From Gemmatimonadota bacterium (GTDB lineage: Bacteria; Gemmatimonadota; Gemmatimonadetes; Gemmatimonadales; GWC2-71-9): a DNA stretch of 14,452 nucleotides. This document shows, in pieces, positions 7,181 to 14,063 of the stretch; the first letter of the stretch is position 1; every line of letters starts with the position of its first letter. Where the stretch lies: contig QHTS01000013.1 of NCBI GenBank assembly GCA_003220905.1, forward strand, positions 1-14,452, in the 5' to 3' direction. Under the pieces are notes generated by a model, which saw only the letters and a program-made list of their open reading frames with translations, was not told where the DNA came from and made no database searches. The translations under genes and the position numbers were made by a program.

Positions 7181-9055
7181 ATGGTCACCACCGCCACCGC
7201 ACCGGAGCGCAAGGTCAGCGCCGCCGAAGCGCGCGAGGTCGCCGAGGCCGCGCGCGAGCAGGAGTGGGTCGCGCCGAGCTTCGTACGCGACCTGTTCCTC
7301 GGGAAGTTTCGCCTCGATCTCATCCATCCCTACCCCGAGCAGGATCCCGAGGAGGTGCGGCGGGCGCAACCGTTCCTCGACAAGCTCGAGCGCCTGCTCC
7401 GCGAGCAGGTCGATTCGGACCGCATCGACCGCGAGGGCGAGATCCCCGACGCTGTCATCCAGGGCCTGCGCGACCTGGGCGCGTTCGGGATCAAGATCCC
7501 GCGCGAGTACGGTGGGCTGGGCCTCTCGCAGCTGTCGTACATGAAGGCCATCGAGCTCGTGTCATCCATCGACGGATCGGTGACCGCGCTCCTCTCGGCG
7601 CATCAGTCGATCGGCGTGCCCCAGCCGTTGAAGCTGTTCGGCAGCGACGCCCAAAAGAAGAAATATCTGCCGCGCCTCGCGCAGGGCGCGATCTCGGCGT
7701 TCGCCCTGACGGAGCCAGGCGTCGGCTCCGACCCCGCCGCGATGGAGACGACGGCCGTTCCGACGCCGGACGGCCAGGCGTGGCTGCTCAACGGCGAGAA
7801 GCTGTGGTGCACCAACGGCACCAAGGCAGAGTTGCTCGTCGTGATCGCGCGCACGCCGTCCAAGGTCGTGAACGGCAAGGAAAAGCGGCAGATCACGGCG
7901 TTCATCGTCGAGACCGCGTGGCCGGGCGTGAAGGTCGAGCACCGCTGCCACTTCATGGGCCTGAAGGCGATCTACAACGGCGTGATGCGCTTCACCAACG
8001 TCCGCGTGCCCAACGAGAACGTGCTGTGGGAGGTGGGCAAGGGCCTGAAGCTGGGCCTCATCACCCTCAATACCGGGCGGCTCACGCTCCCCATCTCATC
8101 GGTCGCCGCCGGGAAGCGCTGTCTCGAGATCTCCCGCCAATGGGCGAGCGAGCGGGTGCAGTGGGGTCGGCCCATCGGCAAGCACGACGCGATCGCCCAA
8201 AAGATCGGCGCCATGGCGGCCAACACCTTCGCCATGGAGGCGGTGGCGGAGCTCTGCGGGGCGATGGCGGACCGCGGCGGCTACGACATCCGCCTGGAGG
8301 CCGCGATCGCGAAGCTGTACAACTCCGAGGGCGGCTGGCGCATCATCGACGACACCGTCCAGATCCGGGGCGGCCGCGGCTACGAGACCGCCGACTCGCT
8401 GCGGGCCCGGGGCGAGAAGCCCGTGCCGGTTGAGCGCATCATGCGCGACTTCCGGATCAACCTGATTTTCGAGGGATCGAGCGAGATCATGCATCTGTTC
8501 ATCGCCCGTGAGGCGGTGGACAAGCACCTGCAGGTGGCGGGCGACGTGGTGATGCCGGGGAAGTCGGTCGGCGAGCGCCTCCGCGGGCTCGGGCGCGCGG
8601 CGCTGTTCTACGGGTGGTGGTATCCGTCGCGCTGGCTGGGCTGGGGGTTCTGGCCCAAGTACGCCGGGTTCGGGGCCCTGGCGGGGCACCTCCGCTACGT
8701 GGAGCGAGCCGCCCGGCGCCTCGCGCGCGGCGTGTTCCACGCGATGATGCGCTTCGGGCCCAAGCTCGAGTACCGCCAGGCCGTGCTGTTCCGGCTGGTG
8801 GACGTGGGCGCCGAGCTGTTCGCCATGGCCGCGACGTGCGCGCGGGCCGAGTGGCTCCGGAAGAGCGACCCCGCGGCCGGCCGGCGCGCCGTGGACCTCG
8901 CGGACCTGTTCTGCCGTCAGGCGCGGGGGCGCGTCGACGCGAAGTTCCGCGAGCTCTCACACAACGCCGACACGCGGACCTATCGGCTGGCCCAGGAAGT
9001 GCTGCAGAGCGAGCATCGGTGGCTCGAGCGCGGGATGGTCGAGCTGTCGGACTAA
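7181..9055 (+). CDS. Acyl-CoA dehydrogenase, ACAD9/VLCAD-like (intact copy)
   Basis: FAD-dependent dehydrogenase introducing the trans-2,3 double bond into acyl-CoA, the first step of fatty-acid beta-oxidation; electrons pass to ETF. At 624 residues it is longer than the short- and medium-chain enzymes (about 380-400) and fits the very-long-chain type with an extra C-terminal helical domain (about 460-624). Visible features are the substrate/FAD signature FALTEPGVGSD (174-184), the middle beta-domain ending RFTNVRVPNENVL, the WGRPIGKHDAIAQKIG helix (328-343), the GGRGYETADSL segment (397-407) and the catalytic glutamate in FEGSSEIM (Glu431). The gene begins 9 bases after the rhomboid stop with no clear Shine-Dalgarno; a TAGATT hexamer ends 6 bases before the ATG, so a separate, nearly leaderless transcript is possible. 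Residues from about 314 onward lie in the duplicated segment and recur at 9465-10400. This copy is complete. Confidence 0.94.
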   Translation: MVTTATAPERKVSAAEAREVAEAAREQEWVAPSFVRDLFLGKFRLDLIHPYPEQDPEEVRRAQPFLDKLERLLREQVDSDRIDREGEIPDAVIQGLRDLGAFGIKIPREYGGLGLSQLSYMKAIELVSSIDGSVTALLSAHQSIGVPQPLKLFGSDAQKKKYLPRLAQGAISAFALTEPGVGSDPAAMETTAVPTPDGQAWLLNGEKLWCTNGTKAELLVVIARTPSKVVNGKEKRQITAFIVETAWPGVKVEHRCHFMGLKAIYNGVMRFTNVRVPNENVLWEVGKGLKLGLITLNTGRLTLPISSVAAGKRCLEISRQWASERVQWGRPIGKHDAIAQKIGAMAANTFAMEAVAELCGAMADRGGYDIRLEAAIAKLYNSEGGWRIIDDTVQIRGGRGYETADSLRARGEKPVPVERIMRDFRINLIFEGSSEIMHLFIAREAVDKHLQVAGDVVMPGKSVGERLRGLGRAALFYGWWYPSRWLGWGFWPKYAGFGALAGHLRYVERAARRLARGVFHAMMRFGPKLEYRQAVLFRLVDVGAELFAMAATCARAEWLRKSDPAAGRRAVDLADLFCRQARGRVDAKFRELSHNADTRTYRLAQEVLQSEHRWLERGMVELSD

Positions 9056-9464
9056 ACGGAGGCAATATGGATCACTCGGTGGACCGCCGCGCCTTCCTCG
9101 AAGGCGCCGCGGCGGGTGCCGCGGCCCTCGCCTGGCCGCGCTGGGCACCCGCGGCGCAGCTCGGTCGAGACGACATTCAGGCAGAAATCGAGCGGCGGCA
9201 CCACGAAGCCGTCGCGCGGCTCCAGCAGTGGGTCCGCCAACCGTCGATCGCCGCGGAGAATAATGGGGTCGCCGAGGGGTGCGACCTCACGATGCGGCTG
9301 CTGCGGGACGCCGGGTTCACCCAGGTCGCGAAGGTGCCGACCGACGGCCAGCCGGGGATCCTTGCGACGCTCGACGCGGGGGCTCCCCGCACCCTGGGCG
9401 TCTACTTCATGTACGACGTCAAGCAAGTGGATCCCGCGGAATGGTCGTCGCCGCCGTGGGCCGC
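8120..9464 (+). repeat. Tandem duplication, copy 1 (1345 bp)
   Basis: This segment runs from codon 314 of the dehydrogenase gene through the first 132 codons of the M20 gene. The same 1345 bp follow immediately at 9465-10809. Only two differences were found: G at 9114 against C at 10459, and T at 9363 against C at 10708. The junction CGC at 9462-9464 is shared by both parent sequences (8117-8119 and 10807-10809), so the crossover used at most 3 bp of homology. The unit is not a multiple of three and carries no transposase or terminal repeats. Confidence 0.97.
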
Positions 9465-9810
9465 TGTCTCGAGATCTCCCGCCAATGGGCGAGCGAGCGG
9501 GTGCAGTGGGGTCGGCCCATCGGCAAGCACGACGCGATCGCCCAAAAGATCGGCGCCATGGCGGCCAACACCTTCGCCATGGAGGCGGTGGCGGAGCTCT
9601 GCGGGGCGATGGCGGACCGCGGCGGCTACGACATCCGCCTGGAGGCCGCGATCGCGAAGCTGTACAACTCCGAGGGCGGCTGGCGCATCATCGACGACAC
9701 CGTCCAGATCCGGGGCGGCCGCGGCTACGAGACCGCCGACTCGCTGCGGGCCCGGGGCGAGAAGCCCGTGCCGGTTGAGCGCATCATGCGCGACTTCCGG
9801 ATCAACCTGA
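9067..9810 (+). pseudogene. Truncated M20 peptidase homologue (5' fragment with frameshifted tail)
   Basis: The ATG at 9067 has a good ribosome site (GGAGG at 9058-9062) and opens a frame identical at protein level to the first 133 residues of the intact M20 gene. This includes the twin-arginine signal DRRAFLEG and the FMYDVKQVDPAEW segment. At 9465 the sequence jumps into the dehydrogenase gene in the wrong frame, adding about 114 unrelated low-complexity residues before a stop at 9808-9810. It lacks the EGEEEIGS and C-terminal His motifs and cannot form the full fold. Both differences from the other copy are third-position silent changes in this frame. If real, it could still be translated and exported as a useless fragment. 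Confidence 0.9.
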
Positions 9811-10400
9811 TTTTCGAGGGATCGAGCGAGATCATGCATCTGTTCATCGCCCGTGAGGCGGTGGACAAGCACCTGCAGGTGGCGGGCGACGTGGTGATGC
9901 CGGGGAAGTCGGTCGGCGAGCGCCTCCGCGGGCTCGGGCGCGCGGCGCTGTTCTACGGGTGGTGGTATCCGTCGCGCTGGCTGGGCTGGGGGTTCTGGCC
10001 CAAGTACGCCGGGTTCGGGGCCCTGGCGGGGCACCTCCGCTACGTGGAGCGAGCCGCCCGGCGCCTCGCGCGCGGCGTGTTCCACGCGATGATGCGCTTC
10101 GGGCCCAAGCTCGAGTACCGCCAGGCCGTGCTGTTCCGGCTGGTGGACGTGGGCGCCGAGCTGTTCGCCATGGCCGCGACGTGCGCGCGGGCCGAGTGGC
10201 TCCGGAAGAGCGACCCCGCGGCCGGCCGGCGCGCCGTGGACCTCGCGGACCTGTTCTGCCGTCAGGCGCGGGGGCGCGTCGACGCGAAGTTCCGCGAGCT
10301 CTCACACAACGCCGACACGCGGACCTATCGGCTGGCCCAGGAAGTGCTGCAGAGCGAGCATCGGTGGCTCGAGCGCGGGATGGTCGAGCTGTCGGACTAA
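9465..10400 (+). pseudogene. Truncated acyl-CoA dehydrogenase (3' fragment)
   Basis: This encodes residues 314-624 of the dehydrogenase with no base change relative to 8120-9055, including the catalytic glutamate motif FEGSSEIM. It lacks the N-terminal and middle domains that bind FAD and acyl-CoA. The frame is open upstream to 9279, but that part is the M20 fragment read out of frame, and no ribosome site precedes any internal ATG. It is a by-product of the tandem duplication rather than a second gene. Confidence 0.92.
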
Positions 10401-10809
10401 ACGGAGGCAATATGGATCACTCGGTGGACCGCCGCGCCTTCCTCGAAGGCGCCGCGGCCGGTGCCGCGGCCCTCGCCTGGCCGCGCTGGGCACCCGCGGC
10501 GCAGCTCGGTCGAGACGACATTCAGGCAGAAATCGAGCGGCGGCACCACGAAGCCGTCGCGCGGCTCCAGCAGTGGGTCCGCCAACCGTCGATCGCCGCG
10601 GAGAATAATGGGGTCGCCGAGGGGTGCGACCTCACGATGCGGCTGCTGCGGGACGCCGGGTTCACCCAGGTCGCGAAGGTGCCGACCGACGGCCAGCCGG
10701 GGATCCTCGCGACGCTCGACGCGGGGGCTCCCCGCACCCTGGGCGTCTACTTCATGTACGACGTCAAGCAAGTGGATCCCGCGGAATGGTCGTCGCCGCC
10801 GTGGGCCGC
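9465..10809 (+). repeat. Tandem duplication, copy 2 (1345 bp)
   Basis: This is the second, directly repeated copy of 8120-9464. Its right end runs without a break into the remainder of the M20 gene, so this copy supplies the 5' end of the intact M20 gene, including the ribosome site at 10403-10407. With such long, nearly identical copies, homologous recombination would be expected to collapse the array back to a single dehydrogenase-M20 pair. Confidence 0.97.
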
Positions 10810-11929
10810 GTCGCTCGTCGAGAAGCCCGGCGTGGGCACCGTACTGATCGGGCGTGGCGCCGTCAACCAAAAGGGCCCCGAAGCGGCGTTTCTCGCTGCA
10901 CTCCACGCCATCCGCGGTGCGGGTCGGAAACTCCCGGTGAACCTGGTGCTCGTGGCCGAAGGCGAGGAGGAGATCGGCTCGCCGCACTTCGCCCAGATTG
11001 TGCGGCGACCGGAGGTGCTCGCCGCGCTCCGGAGCTCGATCGGCATCTTCATGCCTTCGGCCGCGCAGGAGCTCGACGGCAAGGTGATCATGACGCTCGG
11101 CGCCAAAGGCGTGATCGAGGTGGAGCTCGTCTCGAGCGGCGAGCGCTGGGGCCGCGGGCCGCAGCGCGACATCCACTCGAGCAACAAGGCGCGCGTGGAC
11201 AGCCCGGCGTGGCACCTGGTGGAAGCCCTCGCCACGCTCGTCTCGCCCGACGGCAACGACCCCGCGATCGACGGGTTCGCCGACAAGGCGCGACCGCTCT
11301 CTCCCGCGGAGAAGACGATGATCGCGGAAGCGGCCAACCGTCTCGATGAGCAGGTGACGAAGCGGCAACTGGGCGTCGACCACTGGGTGCACGACGTGAG
11401 CTGGCGGGAGGCGCTCGAGCTCCTGATGTCGCGCCCCACCGTCAACATCGAAGGCCTCGTCGGCGGGTACACCGGGCCGGGTGGCAAGACCATCCTCCCT
11501 CACCGGGCGGTCGCCAAACTCGACCTGCGACTCGTCCCCGACATGACGGCAGCCGAGGCACTGGCCGCTCTGAAGGCGCACCTTTCGAAACGCGGCTTCG
11601 GGGATGTGGAGGTGAACATGACCGGCGGGTACGACCCCAACAGCACGGCCGCCGACGCCGGGCTCATTCGGGCGCAGACGGCGGTCTATCGGCGCGGCGG
11701 GATCGATCCCGTGGTGTTGCCCCGGAGCGCCGGCTCCTGGCCGGGCTACGTGTTCACCGGAGACCCGCTCCGGCTCCCCGCGGGCCATTTCGGGCTCGGC
11801 CACGGCAGCGGGGCGCACGCGCCGAACGAGTACTACGTGGTCGACTCGAAGAACCCGCAGGTGCAAGGCATGGCCGGCGCAGTGCGCTCGTACGTGGACT
11901 ACCTGTTCGAGCTCGCTCGCACCAGCTAG
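10412..11929 (+). CDS. Tat-exported M20-family peptidase homologue with altered metal site
   Basis: M20/carnosinase-like protein of 505 residues. Family members are zinc exopeptidases or amidohydrolases. A twin-arginine signal (VDRRAFLEGAAAGAAALAWP) suggests folded export. Family landmarks are recognisable: FMYDVKQVDPAEWSSPPW (114-131), GRGAVNQKGP (147-156), EGEEEIGS (183-190), RDIHSSNKA (252-260, dimer-region His255), and the final GAHAPNEY (467-474, His469). Compared with the usual motifs GHYDVQP and GRGATDDKGP, the first zinc ligand His is Met115 and the bridging Asp is Asn152. The position expected for a later Asp ligand (FMPSA, about 213-217) also has none. The general-base pair Glu186-Glu187, Asp117 and the last His are kept. 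It may be a non-zinc or non-peptidase member of the fold. The start has GGAGG four bases upstream. It lies 11 bases after the truncated dehydrogenase, reflecting the original dehydrogenase-M20 gene pair. Confidence 0.88.
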   Translation: MDHSVDRRAFLEGAAAGAAALAWPRWAPAAQLGRDDIQAEIERRHHEAVARLQQWVRQPSIAAENNGVAEGCDLTMRLLRDAGFTQVAKVPTDGQPGILATLDAGAPRTLGVYFMYDVKQVDPAEWSSPPWAASLVEKPGVGTVLIGRGAVNQKGPEAAFLAALHAIRGAGRKLPVNLVLVAEGEEEIGSPHFAQIVRRPEVLAALRSSIGIFMPSAAQELDGKVIMTLGAKGVIEVELVSSGERWGRGPQRDIHSSNKARVDSPAWHLVEALATLVSPDGNDPAIDGFADKARPLSPAEKTMIAEAANRLDEQVTKRQLGVDHWVHDVSWREALELLMSRPTVNIEGLVGGYTGPGGKTILPHRAVAKLDLRLVPDMTAAEALAALKAHLSKRGFGDVEVNMTGGYDPNSTAADAGLIRAQTAVYRRGGIDPVVLPRSAGSWPGYVFTGDPLRLPAGHFGLGHGSGAHAPNEYYVVDSKNPQVQGMAGAVRSYVDYLFELARTS

Positions 11930-11941
11930 CCGGCAGCGGCT
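11928..11941. terminator. Short hairpin between convergent genes (weak)
   Basis: AGCCG and CGGCT pair around a four-base loop in the 14-bp gap between the M20 stop and the stop of the phosphoribosyltransferase-like gene. The stem is only 5 bp and no T-run follows on either strand, so it is at best a minor bidirectional terminator. Confidence 0.2.
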
Positions 11942-11943
11942 GA

Positions 11944-12606
11944 CTACGCCGCCTGGTGGGCGATCATGATGCTCCGCAGCCGCTCGGGCGTCTCTCCGGC
12001 GACATCCCCGTAGGGTGCCGGGTGCCCCTGGGCATCCATCACGATGCTCGGGCACACGAAGTCGTAGCGCCGGGCGGCGATCCGGTCGGCCGCGGCCCGG
12101 GTCGCGACCGGCGTCGCGATCACGACCTGCGTCGCGCCCAGCTGCTCGGCTACCTTAGCGGCCGCGAGCACCCGCCACGGATAGGTCACCTGGCCGTCGA
12201 TGATCACCGCGATCCGGCCGGCGAGCCGCTTCACCGGGCGCTCCGTACGGTACAGGATCAGGTCCTGGCTCACGCGCGCGCGGGACTCGTCGATCGCGCT
12301 CGCCAGCTTGTCCATCAGCGCACCGCTCGGCTGGAAGTCGGGGTCCATCTCCGACGGGGCCGATTCGGCGATGGCGCCGATCGGCGCCAGGTTCGATCCC
12401 AGCTTGATGAACGCCGCGACGAGCACGTCGAACGGGGCCCCCATCGCCTTGGAGGCGTTGGCCGCGATCTCCACGCCTTCGGGGGTGATGCCGAGCAGGA
12501 GGCATCCGAGGTAGCCGCGCCCCGCCAGCTGCTGGCCCAACAGGGCGCCGGCGGCAGAGCGCGTCGGGTAGAGCGGAGCCGGTTTGGGAGCTGCGGTCTT
12601 GGTCAT
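11944..12606 (-). CDS. Phosphoribosyltransferase-like protein with degenerate PRPP loop
   Basis: A 220-residue soluble protein that resembles the COG1926 type I phosphoribosyltransferase group: a GYLGCLLLGITPEGVEIAANASKAMGAPFDVL segment (31-62), FIKLGSNLAPIGAIAES (66-82), DLILYRTERPVKRLAGR (115-131) and VVIATPVATRAAADRI (161-176). Type I enzymes bind PRPP through a loop that usually reads VDDGxATG. Here the corresponding stretch is VIIDGQVTYPWR (134-145), which keeps one Asp-Gly but lacks the second acidic residue and the Thr-Gly turn. A catalytic role is therefore doubtful, and a regulatory or ligand-sensing role is possible. The ATG at 12606 has no Shine-Dalgarno; TATGTT on the same strand (12621-12616) ends nine bases upstream, suggesting a nearly leaderless message. 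It is divergent from citrate synthase and converges on the M20 gene. Confidence 0.72.
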   Translation of the reverse strand: MTKTAAPKPAPLYPTRSAAGALLGQQLAGRGYLGCLLLGITPEGVEIAANASKAMGAPFDVLVAAFIKLGSNLAPIGAIAESAPSEMDPDFQPSGALMDKLASAIDESRARVSQDLILYRTERPVKRLAGRIAVIIDGQVTYPWRVLAAAKVAEQLGATQVVIATPVATRAAADRIAARRYDFVCPSIVMDAQGHPAPYGDVAGETPERLRSIMIAHQAA

Positions 12607-12615
12607 GTGCGACGC

Positions 12616-12621
12616 AACATA
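12616..12621 (-). promoter_or_regulatory. Candidate -10 element of the phosphoribosyltransferase-like gene
   Basis: TATGTT on the minus strand lies nine bases before the ATG at 12606, implying a 5' leader of only two or three bases. It shares the pattern TAnnTT with candidate elements before other genes here. No clear -35 box is seen, because the region upstream is the repeat palindrome at 12622-12677. Confidence 0.25.
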
Positions 12622-12677
12622 CAGGGCGGTGGAAGGCCGTGGAAGGCGGTGAAGGGCGACCGCCCTCCACCGCCCTG
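12622..12677. repeat. Intergenic palindrome with GGTGGAAGG-type short repeats
   Basis: CAGGGCGGTGGA (12622-12633) is the exact reverse complement of 12666-12677, a 12-bp stem. Between the arms lie imperfect direct repeats of about 10 bp (GGTGGAAGGC, CGTGGAAGGC, GGTGAAGGGC), and an inner pair GGCGGT/ACCGCC adds a second stem. It sits between two divergent genes, so it is not needed as a terminator for either. It resembles the element at 1614-1730 in plan (short purine-rich direct repeats folded into an inverted repeat) but not in sequence. Confidence 0.75.
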
Positions 12678-12682
12678 CTTGT

Positions 12683-12688
12683 TATCTT
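12683..12688 (+). promoter_or_regulatory. Candidate -10 element of the citrate synthase gene
   Basis: TATCTT lies 28 bases before the GTG start of the citrate synthase gene, a workable position for a -10 box. The -35 region would fall inside the right arm of the palindrome at 12622-12677 and has no TTG-type match. Support is positional and weak. Confidence 0.25.
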
Positions 12689-12716
12689 TCCCCAGCCATT
12701 TCCCAGGACGATTCGC

Positions 12717-14006
12717 GTGTCGAAGAGCACCCTGTCCGTCACCGACAACCGAACCGGCAAGCAGTACGAGCTCCCCATCCAGGACGGCACGATCCGAGCG
12801 GTCGACCTGCGCCAGATCAAGGTGGCGGACGACGATGCGGGGCTGGCGACGTACGACCCGGGGTTTCTGAACACCGCGGCGTGCCGCAGCGCCATCAGCT
12901 ACATCGACGGCGACAAGGGGATCCTGCGCTACCGCGGCTATCCGATCGAACAGCTGGCCGAGCGGAGCACGTTCCTGGAAACGGCGTACCTGCTGCTCCA
13001 CGGCGAGCTGCCGTCCGCGGCGGAGCTCGATTCGTGGGTGTACAACGTCACCCACCACACGATCGTCCACGAGAGCATCAAGAAATTCATCGACGGGTTC
13101 CATCACGACGCCCATCCCATGGGGATGTTCGTGAGCACCGTCGCCGCGCTCTCGACCTTTTATCCCGAAGCGAAGCAGATCACGAACGAGACGTCGCGCT
13201 GGAACCAGATCTTCCGGCTGATCGCCAAGGCGCCCACCCTCGCCGCCTTCGCCTACCGGCACTCGGTGGGGATGCCGTACGCGTACCCGGACAACGACCT
13301 GTCCTACGCCGGCAACTTCTTGAACATGATGTTCAAGGCGACCGAGGTGAAATACACGCCGAACAAGACCCTCGAGCACGCGCTGGACGTCCTGTTCATC
13401 CTCCACGCTGATCACGAGCAGAACTGCTCGACCAGCGCGATGCGGGGGGTCGGCTCGTCGCACTCCGATCCCTACTCGGCGATGGCGGCTGCCGCCGCCG
13501 CCCTATACGGCCCGCTGCACGGGGGCGCCAACGAGGAAGTGCTGAAGATGCTGCGCGAGATCCGCTCGAAGGACAACATCCCGGCGTACCTCGAGCGGGT
13601 GAAGCGCGGCGAGTTCCGCCTGTTCGGTTTCGGCCACCGGATCTACAAGAACTACGACCCGCGCGCCAAGCTCATCCAGCGGGTCGCCGAAGAGGTGTTC
13701 GACGTCACCGGGAAGAACCCGCTCATCGACATCGCCGTGGAGCTCGAGCGGATCGCGCTCCAGGAGGACTACTTCGTCACGCGGAAGCTGTACCCCAACG
13801 TGGATTTCTACTCGGGGATCATCTACGAAGCGATGAAGTTCCCGATGGACATGTTTCCGGTGCTGTTCGCCATCGGGCGGACGCCGGGATGGCTGGCGCA
13901 GTGGCAGGAGATGCTGCTCGACAAGGAGCAGAAGATCGCCCGCCCGCATCAGATTTATACGGGCTCCGACAAGCGGGACTACGTGCCGATCGAAAATAGA
14001 GGCTAA
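12717..14006 (+). CDS. gltA: Citrate synthase
   Basis: TCA-cycle entry enzyme condensing oxaloacetate with acetyl-CoA to citrate in the cytoplasm. At 429 residues it matches the length of the E. coli-type (hexameric, type II) enzymes. The active-site residues are present: LHADHEQNCSTS with His233, GPLHGGANEE with His268, FGFGHRIYKNYDPRA with His307, and YPNVDFYSGII with Asp363, corresponding to the E. coli catalytic His264, His305 and Asp362. The N-terminal beta-rich segment (DNRTGKQYELPIQDGTIRAVDLRQIK) typical of this group is also present. Type II enzymes are often inhibited by NADH; whether this one is cannot be read from the sequence. The GTG start at 12717 follows AGGA by eight bases; the frame is open further upstream, but that part is the intergenic repeat. 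The gene is monocistronic, with a strong hairpin 15 bases after the stop. Confidence 0.97.
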   Translation: MSKSTLSVTDNRTGKQYELPIQDGTIRAVDLRQIKVADDDAGLATYDPGFLNTAACRSAISYIDGDKGILRYRGYPIEQLAERSTFLETAYLLLHGELPSAAELDSWVYNVTHHTIVHESIKKFIDGFHHDAHPMGMFVSTVAALSTFYPEAKQITNETSRWNQIFRLIAKAPTLAAFAYRHSVGMPYAYPDNDLSYAGNFLNMMFKATEVKYTPNKTLEHALDVLFILHADHEQNCSTSAMRGVGSSHSDPYSAMAAAAAALYGPLHGGANEEVLKMLREIRSKDNIPAYLERVKRGEFRLFGFGHRIYKNYDPRAKLIQRVAEEVFDVTGKNPLIDIAVELERIALQEDYFVTRKLYPNVDFYSGIIYEAMKFPMDMFPVLFAIGRTPGWLAQWQEMLLDKEQKIARPHQIYTGSDKRDYVPIENRG

Positions 14007-14020
14007 AGGCGCCACGCAAA

Positions 14021-14049
14021 GACGTCGCGCAGAAACGTCGCGCGACGTC
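14021..14049. terminator. Strong hairpin between convergent citrate synthase and helicase genes
   Basis: GACGTCGCGC (14021-14030) and GCGCGACGTC (14040-14049) form a perfect 10-bp, GC-rich stem around a nine-base loop. It is centred in the 57-bp gap between two converging genes, so it can serve both strands. There is no T-run on either side, so it is not a textbook intrinsic terminator, but the position and stem strength favour a bidirectional terminator or 3'-end-stabilising structure. Confidence 0.65.
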
Positions 14050-14063
14050 GTCACGCAGGACCG

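Noticed and set aside
9279..10400. A continuous frame joining M20-region DNA to the dehydrogenase C-terminus, as a possible fusion protein
   Set aside because: The first 60 or so codons are the M20 gene read out of frame, there is no ribosome site at 9279, and the join is a by-product of the duplication.
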